Below, piece by piece: positions 17,439 to 26,127 of a DNA stretch of 54,872 bases. A program made the position numbers and the translations under genes. The notes under the pieces are model-generated. The model saw only the letters and a program-made list of their open reading frames with translations. It had not been told where the DNA came from and searched no databases. This DNA is from Actinomycetes bacterium (GTDB lineage Bacteria > Actinomycetota > Acidimicrobiia > Acidimicrobiales > SZUA-35): assembly GCA_024276425.1 (NCBI GenBank), contig JAJRXF010000196.1:1-54872 (forward strand), written 5' to 3'. Numbering within the stretch: the stretch's first letter is position 1; each line of letters begins with the position of its first letter.

Positions 17439-18139
17439 TGAAGGCCAGTTCTGACGACATTGGTCTACGCCGGGAGTCGGTAGTAGACAGCACCGGCCTC
17501 CCAATGTGGCTAGCGAGACTACATCGATCGATCCCAGCCGAAAGTACGGTCCACATCAAGATCGAGGGTGAACTTCCCTTATCTAGCGATCACCTGATCG
17601 AAGGAGCTGGATTTTCAGGGACTGGTTCTGAGTACATACGACAACGTACCCTTCCCGATTTCGTGGGCCCCGGTATGAAAATGCTGATTTGCGGCTTGAA
17701 TCCAAGCATCGCGGCCGCCGATGCGGGCGTCGGATTCGTCACCAAAACTAATCGCTTCTGGCCAGCAGCCCTGGCCGCCGGAATAGTTTCGTCTGACCGG
17801 GATCCTTCCCGGGCGCTAACCGATGACCGGATTGGATTCACAGATCTTGTCAAGCGCGCCACCCCACGAGCAGACGAGATCACTTCGGCGGAGTTCCGGG
17901 CCGGGGTGAGCAGGCTTGAGCACCTCGTCAAGTGGCTCGAACCCCGAGCCATCGTCATGGTGGGACTTAGTGGCTGGCGGGGTGGCCGGGACCGCCAAGC
18001 TAAGGCCGGATGGCAGACCGAAACACTGGCGGGCCAACCCATTTACATCATGCCAAATACCAGTGGAATCAATACCCATATCACCCTCGATGGTCTGACG
18101 AACCACTTCCGAGCCGCAGCCCAACCAGCACCGATGTAA
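17423..18139 (+). CDS. Mug-type mismatch-specific uracil/thymine DNA glycosylase
   Basis: The C-terminal 165 residues match the G/T(U)-mismatch-specific glycosylase branch of the UDG superfamily. They carry motif GPGMKMLICGLNPSIAAADAG (glycolytic loop with Asn), TNRFWPAALAAG, GFTDLVKRATPRADE, and the leucine-loop segment YIMPNTSGINTH. It would excise U or T opposite G, starting base-excision repair. About 80 N-terminal residues precede the core, ending in RTLPDFVGPG, as in other actinobacterial members. The frame is open back to ATG 17279, but those codons look non-coding, so I prefer GTG 17423 (or GTG 17438). It is a second repair gene in a window that also has nucS. Confidence 0.82.
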   Translation: MSDHLVKASSDDIGLRRESVVDSTGLPMWLARLHRSIPAESTVHIKIEGELPLSSDHLIEGAGFSGTGSEYIRQRTLPDFVGPGMKMLICGLNPSIAAADAGVGFVTKTNRFWPAALAAGIVSSDRDPSRALTDDRIGFTDLVKRATPRADEITSAEFRAGVSRLEHLVKWLEPRAIVMVGLSGWRGGRDRQAKAGWQTETLAGQPIYIMPNTSGINTHITLDGLTNHFRAAAQPAPM

Positions 18140-18265
18140 GCTGGAGACCCCGCGGACGGGTCGAGTACCACTGCTGAACCCCCAAGGATGTGTGCGCCGT
18201 TTGGTCGTTGGAGTTTCTCAAGGCAGCCTTCTGGAGCGTCGAATAGACCTTCAGGACTTTTTTCC

Positions 18266-18892
18266 GTGACATCATCTCAACCAAACCTCCGAAGGCGGCT
18301 CATTGTCGCTGTGGCCTCGATCACGATGTACAGCCTCATTGGCGCGGCGGCAGCGCTGACTATTACCACGATCACGGGTTTCTCCTCCGCAGGAGAGGAG
18401 GCAGGCGCCATCGTGGGCCCTCGTGTCGACTATGGATCTGCCGAGACTAACGAGCGAGCCGCCATTACTATGAGTCGAGTTGAGTTCCCCTGGCAGGACC
18501 AACTTCCCGGCTGGACGATCGAGTTTGTTGAGGGCGATTCCGACATTGCGGGCTATACCTGGAGCCGAGAGTTCAGAATCGAAATTTTTGTACGCCCTCA
18601 CTCGACTCCGGACTCGCTGTACCGCGTTCTGGCCCACGAATTTGGGCACGCTGTTGATCTGTCACTCAACACAGGCGACGAACGCCGCGGATGGCTGGCA
18701 CAACGAAATGCCGAAGATCTCCAGTGGTGGCCCGACAGCGGCAAGGCCGATTTTCAGTCCGGAGCTGGTGACTTTGCCGAAGTTTTCGCCGTCTGGATGA
18801 CAGGCGACTCCAGTGATTTTCGAAGTGAGGTTGGCCCAACACCAAGCCCATCGGACATAGAGCTGATGAGCCAACTCGTTAGTTCTGATTGA
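18266..18892 (+). CDS. Membrane-anchored putative zinc metallopeptidase-like protein
   Basis: About 208 residues from GTG 18266. One N-terminal membrane segment (LIVAVASITMYSLIGAAAALTI) is followed by an extracellular domain containing VLAHEFGHAVDLSLN, which fits the zincin HExxH-type pattern as H-E-F-G-H. Downstream acidic residues (DFAEVFAVWM) could supply the third ligand. The family is not one I can name, and the small size fits a minimal zincin-like domain of unknown substrate. Its 3' end overlaps the convergent gene by 14 bp. An upstream ATG at 18188 is in frame but adds residues with poor composition. Confidence 0.7.
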   Translation: MTSSQPNLRRRLIVAVASITMYSLIGAAAALTITTITGFSSAGEEAGAIVGPRVDYGSAETNERAAITMSRVEFPWQDQLPGWTIEFVEGDSDIAGYTWSREFRIEIFVRPHSTPDSLYRVLAHEFGHAVDLSLNTGDERRGWLAQRNAEDLQWWPDSGKADFQSGAGDFAEVFAVWMTGDSSDFRSEVGPTPSPSDIELMSQLVSSD

Positions 18893-19376
18893 CCGGCTCA
18901 ACTTGAAGGGCTGAGGCCGAGACGCACCACTGGCCATCGAGAAACCTCAGCTTGATAGTCACCATATGGCGATCTTTTCTGGTGGGTTGGCCGGAGCGTG
19001 GCACCAATCCGACAAACTGAATCTGGGCCGAAGAGGCGAACAATGAGGTAAGGACAATCGGACCCGATTGGAGTTTGGCCCTTTCTTGGGGTGTGGCCAA
19101 GGGATCGATAGTGGGGTTCGGACAAAGATCGATGGGCCGCTCGCCTACATCCGAGCGAACCCGGCTAACCAAGGACCGGGACTGCTCTAGGCGCTGGGTG
19201 CCAAACCATCGGTACCCGACTGACCCTCCAACCAACAACATCCAGGCCAAGACCAATATCAGCCCAAGCCCGTTCTTTTTGATGAACCCACTGTTTCCTA
19301 AGGAACTCAATGATCTTTGCCCAACCCTACTTGGTGGGTACCCACCGCCATCTATGCGACCTACTAACCCGGTCAA
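18879..19376 (-). CDS. Single-pass membrane protein of unknown function
   Basis: A 165-residue protein with one transmembrane segment (LGLILVLAWMLLVGGSVGY, residues about 37-55) and a 110-residue outside domain with beta character ending in TIKLRFLDGQWCVSASALQV. That tail resembles generic actinobacterial proteins with a small extracytoplasmic fold. No catalytic motif was found. Its gene overlaps the metallopeptidase-like gene tail to tail. The start at ATG 19376 is uncertain. Confidence 0.65.
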   Translation of the reverse strand: MTGLVGRIDGGGYPPSRVGQRSLSSLGNSGFIKKNGLGLILVLAWMLLVGGSVGYRWFGTQRLEQSRSLVSRVRSDVGERPIDLCPNPTIDPLATPQERAKLQSGPIVLTSLFASSAQIQFVGLVPRSGQPTRKDRHMVTIKLRFLDGQWCVSASALQVEPVNQN

Positions 19377-19415
19377 ATGCGGTAGCGTTGGCCAAGCTCA
19401 AGAAGGAGATCGACA

Positions 19416-19499
19416 ATGTCCGACCCCAATCCCGCCGCTCAATCTTTGATCGTTACAGCCGTCTTGGCACCCAACAACCACCCAACAGAAGAGAGCTAG
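19416..19499 (+). CDS. Possible 27-residue peptide with strong ribosome-binding site
   Basis: ATG 19416 is preceded by AAGAAGGAGATCGACA, an excellent Shine-Dalgarno at ideal spacing, and the frame runs 27 codons to TAG 19497-19499. The peptide (MSDPNPAAQSLIVTAVLAPN...) has no recognised motif. Its stop lies in the ascending arm of the terminator-like hairpin. It could be a real small protein or chance. Confidence 0.28.
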   Translation: MSDPNPAAQSLIVTAVLAPNNHPTEES

Positions 19500-19514
19500 G
19501 CTTTAGCCCTCTTC
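19488..19514. terminator. Hairpin between converging small genes
   Basis: GAAGAG (19488-19493) pairs with CTCTTC (19509-19514), and GCTA pairs with TAGC inside, with one A/C mismatch and a five-base loop. There is no long U-tract. It contains the stop of the 27-codon frame and the stop region of the minus-strand gene, so it could act in both directions. Confidence 0.5.
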
Positions 19515-19826
19515 GCCGTCAATCTTGTCGGCGAGGTCTTGGACCTTGTCAATCTGGTCGCTGAACTTGCCACCAGTGGCCGAATCGGCCACGTCGGCCA
19601 CCTTGTCGACGGCACCCTCGACCGCTCCTCCGACAGTTTCGCGAACGTCGCCAGCAACGTCGCCAGCCTTGCTCGCAAGATCGCCAGCAACGTCGCCAGC
19701 CTTATCGGCCAAATCGCCAGCCTTGTCGGCTAAGCCACCAGCGGCGCCAGTGGCCTTTCCGGCCATGTCGCCAGCGGCGTCGGTAGCCGAACCGAATAGT
19801 CCCTTAAGTTTATCCATGAAGCCCAT
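19503..19826 (-). CDS. Rv0909/MT0933 antitoxin-like small protein with LEA-like repeats
   Basis: The 107-residue protein begins MGFMDKLKGLFG and ends SATGGKFSDQIDKVQDLADKI, matching the N- and C-terminal signatures of the MT0933/Rv0909 antitoxin-like family, which is usually about 60 residues. Between them is an insertion of repeated AGDLADKAGDVAGD-type units (about residues 15-70), amphipathic and Ala/Gly/Asp/Lys-rich like LEA or apolipoprotein-like helices. No toxin gene is adjacent, so an antitoxin role is doubtful. Start ATG 19826 has GAGGAACT upstream at good spacing; the in-frame ATG at 19853 is less likely. Confidence 0.75.
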   Translation of the reverse strand: MGFMDKLKGLFGSATDAAGDMAGKATGAAGGLADKAGDLADKAGDVAGDLASKAGDVAGDVRETVGGAVEGAVDKVADVADSATGGKFSDQIDKVQDLADKIDGEEG

Positions 19827-19954
19827 GATGAGTTCCTCTTTCAGTGTGGTCACCTCACCCAGAGGCGCAACTCCACCATTGTGCCCGCTTTTTCGCCCAG
19901 TAGTGCGAATAACCTATAACCATGTCAATCTAGGGGGCGACCCCGGAGGCGAAG

Positions 19955-22411
19955 GTGGAGAATTCAGTGAACGTACGGGCACCAGGTCAACTCTTTCTTG
20001 GAGAAGCAATCGAGGTGGATTCGGGCGACCGAACGGGCACGTCAATCCTGCTTGAGAGCGCCGATCTCACCACTCACGGAGTCATCGTCGGCATGACGGG
20101 GTCGGGTAAAACGGGCCTCGGAGTGGTCCTCCTTGAAGAAGCTCTCACTTCGGGCATCCCCGTGCTTGCAATCGATCCCAAAGGTGACCTCGGCAACCTC
20201 TGCCTGACTTTTCCCGGACTCAGCGCCCAAGAGTTCGAACCTTGGATGGATGCTGGTTCGGCACGAGTGGACAAGACCACAGTCCAGGAGATGGCAGTCA
20301 AGACCGCTGAGGTGTGGACGAAGGGGCTCGGTGCATGGGGAATGGGCCCCTCGGACCTTAGTGACCTGGCAGCGGCAGCCGACCCCGTGATCTACACACC
20401 AGGAAGTGACGCTGGAATCCCCCTCAATGTGCTTGGTCGACTCTCCGTCCCACAGAGCACCGACCCCAGTGTCCGCCAGGACGAGGTCGATGCCACTGTT
20501 GGAGGGCTGCTCAGCCTCATCGGGGTGCAGAGTGATCCGATCTCGGGTCGGGAACACATCTTGCTGACCAACTTGATTATCCGTTCATGGGATGCCGGAA
20601 CCGACATGGATCTGGCCACTCTGCTCGGCCAACTGATGGATCCACCAATTCGCAAGCTGGGTATTCTCGACCTGGACACATTCTTTCCCCCCAAGGATCG
20701 CCAGGCTCTGGCCATGAAACTCAACGGTTTGCTCGCATCACCGAGTTTTGCTGGGTGGTCTCAGGGCGCGCCTCTGGAGATGGGTTCCATGCTTTGGAAG
20801 GAGGATGGAACGCCACGTGCAGCCATTGTCTCGCTCGGTCATCTCGATGAGGCCGAGCGTCAGTTCGCCATCACCATTGTTTTGAGTCGGCTCATCAGTT
20901 GGATGCGAAACCAGCCGGGAACTGGCGAACTGCGGGTGTTGGTGTACATCGACGAGGTCATGGGGCTTGCTCCACCGACCCAAAACCCCTCGACCAAGAA
21001 GCCTATCCTCACTCTGCTCAAGCAAGCCAGGGCATTTGGTGTCGGCTTGGTGCTTTCCACCCAGAACCCGGTGGACCTCGACTATAAGGCCATCAGCAAC
21101 GCTGGCACCTGGCTCATTGGTCGACTCCAGACCGAGCAGGACAAGAATCGCCTGGTTGATGGGCTCCGGTCCTCTGACGGTTCGGTTGACGTAGCCGAAG
21201 TCGAGCGGATGATTAGCGGGCTTGGTAAACGCCAGTTCATCATGCGCACCACCCGCTCAAGCGAGCTGCCCCTTCTTACAACACGATGGGCCATGAACTA
21301 TTTGGCCGGTCCACTTACTCGATCCCAAATCCGTGAACTCATGGACCCAAAGCGTGAGGCTCTGTTAGGTCAAGCACCCTCATCTGGACCGATCACCGCC
21401 TCAGCAGCCACCGCCTCGGCGGCCAGCCCGGCCCCGGCGCCCGCCTCGGCACCAGCCTCTCCAGCTCTGCGGGACGATGAGTTCGCTAGTCCCCCAGCCA
21501 CGCCCGACTCCCTTCCCACTCGCTATGTTCATGAGTCTGCCCCCTGGCTCAAAGAGGTTGGGGCACAGCCCGGGTCGACTCGGCTCTCCCCTGCTTTGGC
21601 TGCCCGAGTCAAGATGTTGTTCGACGACACCAAGTCCAAGCTGCGCCACAAGGAAGAGTGGGAGGCAATCATCCCCCTTACTGACGATTGGATCGATGTC
21701 GACCAGGCCATTTCGGTGGACTTTGATGACCGCGACTTTACCTCCACGGCCCCCGCCGGTGCCGCCTATGTTGCCCCAACTTTCGATCTCACGGCCTCGA
21801 CCATCAACAAGGCAAAGCGCGACCTGAAGGACAAGCTCTACACCGGAAAGACCATCACCCTCTTTCACAACACTCCTCTCAAACTCTGGTCGCGCCCGGG
21901 CGAAAGCGAAGACGAATTTACTGTTCGTTGTGATGCAGCCGCCGAGGATGGCGCGGATGCCGCAACGGAAAAGATTCGCGCCAGGCTGGCCAAGAAGTCC
22001 GACCAGCTTCAGGCATCCTTGGCCAAGGCCCAAGACCGGGTCGAAGAACTAGAAACCCAAGCCAAGGGCCGCAAAGCCCAAAATGTCATCGACATTGGGA
22101 CCAGTTTGCTTGGCGGACTTTTTGGTGGTCGCAAACGCTCTCGATCCTTGGCCACCGCAGCCAGACGAGCGACCTCGGGAGGACGGCAATCGAGTTCGAT
22201 CAAAGCTCGTCTGGAGACCGCAGAAAACCGGGTGGCAGAAAAGATTGATGACCTTGAGCAACTGGAAGCCCAGTTGGCCGAGGAGTTGATTGATATCGAC
22301 GACGAGTGGACCGAGAAGGTGTCGGAGATCGAGACGGTGGAAATTCCATTGGAGAAAACCGACATCGCCATCGAGGATCTTCTTCTGGTTTGGATTCCTG
22401 CTTCCAACTAG
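19955..22411 (+). CDS. HerA/DUF853-like ATPase with C-terminal coiled coil
   Basis: A large (818-residue) P-loop ATPase. Walker A is GVIVGMTGSGKTGLGVVLLE (about residues 43-62), and a Walker B-like segment is LRVLVYIDEVMGLAPPTQN (about 327-345). LTLLKQARAFGVGLVLSTQN follows, a sensor-type segment typical of HerA/FtsK-like motors. A Pro/Ala/Ser-rich linker (about residues 480-510) separates a C-terminal half. That half has a Gly-rich segment (DIGTSLLGGLFGGRKRSRS) flanked by coiled coils (about 690-790). Bacterial relatives are uncharacterised ATP-binding proteins, some linked to DNA processing. GTG 19955 is the start. The 3' end overlaps the convergent F420-enzyme gene by 4 bp. Confidence 0.82.
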   Translation: MENSVNVRAPGQLFLGEAIEVDSGDRTGTSILLESADLTTHGVIVGMTGSGKTGLGVVLLEEALTSGIPVLAIDPKGDLGNLCLTFPGLSAQEFEPWMDAGSARVDKTTVQEMAVKTAEVWTKGLGAWGMGPSDLSDLAAAADPVIYTPGSDAGIPLNVLGRLSVPQSTDPSVRQDEVDATVGGLLSLIGVQSDPISGREHILLTNLIIRSWDAGTDMDLATLLGQLMDPPIRKLGILDLDTFFPPKDRQALAMKLNGLLASPSFAGWSQGAPLEMGSMLWKEDGTPRAAIVSLGHLDEAERQFAITIVLSRLISWMRNQPGTGELRVLVYIDEVMGLAPPTQNPSTKKPILTLLKQARAFGVGLVLSTQNPVDLDYKAISNAGTWLIGRLQTEQDKNRLVDGLRSSDGSVDVAEVERMISGLGKRQFIMRTTRSSELPLLTTRWAMNYLAGPLTRSQIRELMDPKREALLGQAPSSGPITASAATASAASPAPAPASAPASPALRDDEFASPPATPDSLPTRYVHESAPWLKEVGAQPGSTRLSPALAARVKMLFDDTKSKLRHKEEWEAIIPLTDDWIDVDQAISVDFDDRDFTSTAPAGAAYVAPTFDLTASTINKAKRDLKDKLYTGKTITLFHNTPLKLWSRPGESEDEFTVRCDAAAEDGADAATEKIRARLAKKSDQLQASLAKAQDRVEELETQAKGRKAQNVIDIGTSLLGGLFGGRKRSRSLATAARRATSGGRQSSSIKARLETAENRVAEKIDDLEQLEAQLAEELIDIDDEWTEKVSEIETVEIPLEKTDIAIEDLLLVWIPASN

Positions 22412-23385
22412 CGAGGGGCTAGATCGGCGATGGCCTTGCGTGGGTCGATGCCAGCAAAGGGCATGATGGCCAAAGCTGGGGTGTCAACTCCGTTTTGGCA
22501 AAAGCGACCGATGTGCTCTCGGCATTCTTCTGGTGAGCCGTGGATGACTAGGGTGTCGACTACCTCATCAGGAATGGCGGCCAGAGCCGCCTTACGATCG
22601 CCAGCCTTCCAGTTGTCCCACATCCCCTCCAGGAGATCGCCACGCCCAAGCCACTGGTGGAAGGCGGCATAAACCGGAACATTCAAATAGGCGGCAATGA
22701 GATAGCGAGCCTGTTCTCGGACCGTGTCCTTATCGGTGCTTGGGCAGACAAACAATCTGGCCACGATCTCCGGGCTTGGTTTGCCAGCCTTTGCTGCCGC
22801 CTCATGCACGATCGGAGCCACGGTTTGAACATCAGTGGCCGCTAGCCAGTTCAAAATTGCTCCATCGGCTTCTCGACCAGCCATGCGTAGCATCCCGGGT
22901 CGAAGCCCAGCGACCAGGATCGGGGGTGAGATGGCGGGTCGAATACCAAGTCGAAATCCCTTCACCTCGAAGGTTTCGTAGGTCTCGGTGATCTTGTCTC
23001 CCCCAAGCGCCGCCCTAAGAAACCGCACCGTGTCTCTGGTTTTCTTGTAGGGCTCGTCAAAGGCGATCCCATTCCAACGCTCCACAATTACGTTTGAGGA
23101 TGACCCAAGGCCCATGACAAAGTTGCCGGGCGCAGCATCGGCCAACGAAGCAACACTCTGAGCCATGAGGGCAGGTCCGCGGGTGAAGGCTGGGATGATA
23201 GCGATTCCGAGCCGTAGCTCCGGTGCCCAAGCTGCGGCCAGGGCTAGCGGGGTGAAGCCGTCGGCCGCATCGGCCTCTGATGACCAAACATCGGTGTAGC
23301 CGAGATCAACTAACTCCCGATAGATCTCCCGGTGCTCCGCCAAGGGAATTCCGCCAAATGGAATGGACATGCCGTAACGATTCAT
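22408..23385 (-). CDS. LLM-class F420-dependent oxidoreductase
   Basis: A 325-residue luciferase-like TIM-barrel protein: MNRYGMSIPFGGIPLAEH, then YTDVWSSEADAADGFTPLA, LRLGIAIIPAFTRGPALMAQ, GLGSSSNVIVERWNGI, and a late PEECREHIGRFCQNGVDT. This pattern is that of actinobacterial F420-dependent enzymes rather than FMN luciferases. The substrate is unknown. The gene lies 19 bp after the hypothetical membrane-protein gene on the same strand, so the two are likely co-transcribed. The end overlaps the HerA-like gene. Confidence 0.88.
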   Translation of the reverse strand: MNRYGMSIPFGGIPLAEHREIYRELVDLGYTDVWSSEADAADGFTPLALAAAWAPELRLGIAIIPAFTRGPALMAQSVASLADAAPGNFVMGLGSSSNVIVERWNGIAFDEPYKKTRDTVRFLRAALGGDKITETYETFEVKGFRLGIRPAISPPILVAGLRPGMLRMAGREADGAILNWLAATDVQTVAPIVHEAAAKAGKPSPEIVARLFVCPSTDKDTVREQARYLIAAYLNVPVYAAFHQWLGRGDLLEGMWDNWKAGDRKAALAAIPDEVVDTLVIHGSPEECREHIGRFCQNGVDTPALAIMPFAGIDPRKAIADLAPR

Positions 23386-23403
23386 GTCCCACAGACTGCA
23401 CCC

Positions 23404-24402
23404 TCAGGACTCGCTTTGCCAAGCCCCATGATCAGAAGACGCTCGCAACACCACGCGGGGGGTGGGTCCGGCCCAAGCACCGAACATCACCGAAGGCCCC
23501 TTGGTGATGATGCTGATTAAGGCCGGAGCGCTCGGTAGCACGGTTGCCGGAACGAGCGCCTCTCCCAACTCGGCCTCAAACGCTTCGGTTGCCAGTTTCC
23601 TGGTTTGGTCACTCGGTCCATGAACGAGACCGATAACTCGGTGGGTTTCCAGCAAGGCATGGGAGATTTCTTTGGCCTCGGTGCTCCGACGCAATCGCCG
23701 AAAAGTTCTGGTCGGAACGAAGCCCGGACGCATTGCAACTTCTGACCCACTAAGAGCAACCGCCGACAGGCCCACGAGCTGCTCCGCTGATGCCCCAACG
23801 ACAAAGAGTGCCAGGGACTGCAACTCCGCGCCAAGACCAAACCCGAAGCGGAAGCGACGGGCCTCAATAATCGACCAGCAACTCTTGTCCAACGCGTGAT
23901 TGAAGCGGTAGTAGAAACGCTCAAACCCGATCGGGCCAAGCTGCCAAGCCCGCATGATTCCCGATCCAAACCACAATTCGCAAGCCGCTGCTGGCCCGAC
24001 CCCTGGCCGAACCATTTCCCACGCTCGCTGAGCGTCAAGCAGCCGCTTCCTCGCCAATGCCTTGGCTTGGGACAAGCGCTCTACCTCGGGTCCAAGGTCA
24101 TTGTCATCGGAAACGTCGGGGCGGGTGTTCCCGAAGTCGGGATCAGAGGAGCTACCGTCGGCCCGGGAAAGCACGCGGGACTGGGCGGCCAATGCAGCTT
24201 CGTATCGAGAAACCACTCGGGAGAAATGATCTCGGGCCAGAAGTATCTCTGACACTGCCGAGGCGATGGCCGGATTGCGACGAACCGACCGAAGTCGTTC
24301 GCGTTCTCCTCGGGCGAGCACCAGATCGAGGACCGCGGCAATCGCTGCCAGCGCACCAACCACGGCCAAGAAGCCAGCGACCACTATTGTCCCCTCATTC
24401 AT
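23404..24402 (-). CDS. Membrane-anchored hypothetical protein
   Basis: From ATG 24402 (MNEGTIVVAGFLAVVGALA) the protein has 332 residues: one N-terminal transmembrane segment and a cytoplasmic region beginning with a helical stretch (RERLRSVRRNPAIASAVSEI) that contains a low-complexity acidic loop. The rest is a globular domain without motifs I recognise (FERFYYRFNHALDKSCWSII, LLETHRVIGLVHGPSD). The upstream in-frame start at 24495 adds poorly coding sequence. It is followed by the F420 enzyme on the same strand. Confidence 0.65.
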   Translation of the reverse strand: MNEGTIVVAGFLAVVGALAAIAAVLDLVLARGERERLRSVRRNPAIASAVSEILLARDHFSRVVSRYEAALAAQSRVLSRADGSSSDPDFGNTRPDVSDDNDLGPEVERLSQAKALARKRLLDAQRAWEMVRPGVGPAAACELWFGSGIMRAWQLGPIGFERFYYRFNHALDKSCWSIIEARRFRFGFGLGAELQSLALFVVGASAEQLVGLSAVALSGSEVAMRPGFVPTRTFRRLRRSTEAKEISHALLETHRVIGLVHGPSDQTRKLATEAFEAELGEALVPATVLPSAPALISIITKGPSVMFGAWAGPTPRVVLRASSDHGAWQSES

Positions 24403-24518
24403 TGCCCACACGCTAGTGACCACCGGTACCAAGATGACGGATCGACACTGGGAAGTTACGCCCAACCCCACAAACCCCTGAAATGGGGCTGTCACACCCT
24501 CGCGTCATAGTGGTATTC

Positions 24519-24686
24519 ATGAAGACCGCACAGCTTGTTCTCATCTCAACCCCTCCCTCTTCGTGGATTCTCGACGAGGAAACAAAGCGAATCGGACGAA
24601 ATGGTCTGAGCGAAGCACGTAAGGTGCTTCGCCGTCATCAACTCACTACCGTCCGTGAGCATGACCAGCTCTCGACTGCGGCGTAA
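24519..24686 (+). CDS. Small basic actinobacterial-type protein (55 aa)
   Basis: The frame from ATG 24519 encodes MKTAQLVLISTPPSSWILDE followed by ETKRIGRNGLSEARKVLRRH. A LDEETRxIGxxGLxxAR pattern resembles small conserved proteins of actinobacteria, from memory, function unknown. It overlaps the start of the nuclease gene by 26 bp in another frame, so the two are probably coupled. Confidence 0.55.
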   Translation: MKTAQLVLISTPPSSWILDEETKRIGRNGLSEARKVLRRHQLTTVREHDQLSTAA

Positions 24687-25239
24687 GGTCCTTTTTCGCT
24701 TCCTTGTCGTCCTCGGATTTGCCGGTGCCATATGGGCGGCGAGCAAGGTCGGAGAATCGCGTCGCTCCTCAAGTACCCAACCTCCCATCGCGGATTCGGT
24801 GCCCTCAGAAGTAGTGGGAGAAGTCGTCTACGTAATCGATGGTGACACTGTTGATATTGCAATCAACGGACAAGTAGAACGAGTCCGCCTAATCGGGATT
24901 GACACGCCGGAAACCGTCAGTCGCACAGATCCGGTCCAATGTTTTGGAGCCGAAGCCTCCGAGGCCCTCTTGGGCCTAATTCCACCTGGCTCGATGGTTC
25001 AACTCGAGCGTGGCCCCGAGCCACGCGATCGCTACGGCCGGCTGCTGCTCTACCTCCGTCGTCAAAGTGACGGGCTTTTCGTGAACCAGTGGATGATCGA
25101 GGGAGGGTTCGCCGACTCGGTCAACTATGCGCCCAATGACGGTTTTGCCGAGCAATTCGACCGGGCTCGAGACCAGGCAAGATCCCAGAAGCGCGGGTTG
25201 TGGGCGGCCTGCGACGGTCCCGACCAACCCTTGCAGTAG
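24661..25239 (+). CDS. Thermonuclease-family (SNase-like) nuclease, membrane anchored
   Basis: A 192-residue protein with one N-terminal membrane segment (FRFLVVLGFAGAIWAA) and an SNase domain: EVVYVIDGDTVDIAIN, VRLIGIDTPETVS, and PRDRYGRLLLYL, which carries the catalytic Arg/Glu/Arg framework (R in VRLIGID, E in PET, R in DRYGR). Family members are Ca2+-dependent exonucleases/endonucleases of DNA and RNA; the anchor suggests activity at or outside the membrane. A GTG at 24655 is an alternative start two codons upstream. The ChbG/YdjC-like gene follows 18 bp downstream. Confidence 0.88.
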   Translation: MTSSRLRRKVLFRFLVVLGFAGAIWAASKVGESRRSSSTQPPIADSVPSEVVGEVVYVIDGDTVDIAINGQVERVRLIGIDTPETVSRTDPVQCFGAEASEALLGLIPPGSMVQLERGPEPRDRYGRLLLYLRRQSDGLFVNQWMIEGGFADSVNYAPNDGFAEQFDRARDQARSQKRGLWAACDGPDQPLQ

Positions 25240-25257
25240 AGCGATATCGTTTAAGGC

Positions 25258-26103
25258 GTGAGTGAGCTCCTCCACCACCTCGGCTACCCCAACGATGCTC
25301 GGTTGCTTCTTATTGTCTGCGACGGACTTGGGTCTTCTAACTCGGCCAATGCTGGCGTTTATGATGCTCTACGAGACGGAGTCGCAACCTGTGCCGCCTT
25401 ACAAGTCCCCTGTCCTTGGTCTCGCGGCGCAGTCGCTGACTATCAGGGCGAGGACATCGGGGTGGCCTTGACGCTCAATGCCCAATATGAGTCTTACCGC
25501 TGGCGTCCCATCACCCAAGCGCCCAGCTTGCTAGATGGAGCGGGCGGCTTTCCCCGAACGCCATCGGAATTGTGGGAGCACGTCGACCTCGATGAGGCCA
25601 GGAGAGAATGCCGAGCCCAGATCGAACGAGCCGTAATCTGGGGATTTGACGTGAGCTTCCTCAGCGCTCACCTCGACGCCCTTTGCCCTCGCCCCGAACT
25701 CTTCGACATCTATCTCGACCTGGCCTTGGAGTTCTCATTACCAATGAGCCTTCCAGACCCCTCAACAGACCTCGGTTTTCCTGGTCGAGAGCTGGCCCGA
25801 GAGGCCGGAGTGTTCGTTCCGGATCGAGTGATTGCGGCACCCTATGGCCGAGACCCACGAGCGGCAATCGAGGAGACATTGCCCACCCTGCCAGCCGGAG
25901 TAACAGAGATTCACCTCGCCCCCGCGGTCGATACTCGCGAGCTGCGAGCAATCACACCCGACTGGGCCAACCATGTCGGAGCAGCCCACCTCCTCACCCA
26001 AGACTGGGCCTTTCGAGCCCTCCTTGACCGATCCGGAGCCCAACGAATAGGCTTCGCCGAGCTTCGCCGCGCTCAACGCCAAGCCTCCACTCCGGTTCGC
26101 TAG
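25258..26103 (+). CDS. ChbG/YdjC-like deacetylase-family protein, degenerate metal site
   Basis: A 281-residue member of the carbohydrate-deacetylase-like YdjC family, recognised by LLLIVCDGLGSSNSANAGVYDA, GVALTLNAQYESYRWRP, and VSFLSAHLDALCPRPEL. In active members the corresponding sites are DDFG, G-V-H-L and S-H-x-H. Here one Asp of the first motif is Cys and the His of the second is Ala, while the third His remains, so metal binding may be lost or altered. The start is GTG 25258. It may form a unit with the upstream nuclease gene. A hairpin terminator separates it from the converging SCP2 gene. Confidence 0.78.
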   Translation: MSELLHHLGYPNDARLLLIVCDGLGSSNSANAGVYDALRDGVATCAALQVPCPWSRGAVADYQGEDIGVALTLNAQYESYRWRPITQAPSLLDGAGGFPRTPSELWEHVDLDEARRECRAQIERAVIWGFDVSFLSAHLDALCPRPELFDIYLDLALEFSLPMSLPDPSTDLGFPGRELAREAGVFVPDRVIAAPYGRDPRAAIEETLPTLPAGVTEIHLAPAVDTRELRAITPDWANHVGAAHLLTQDWAFRALLDRSGAQRIGFAELRRAQRQASTPVR

Positions 26104-26127
26104 AGGCTTGTGCGCCGTTGAGGTCAA

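Noticed and set aside
19310-19564. 84-codon plus-strand frame overlapping the 27-codon peptide and antitoxin-like gene
   Set aside because: Runs antisense into the MT0933-like gene end and has Arg/Gln-rich low-quality sequence in its second half; no start signal.
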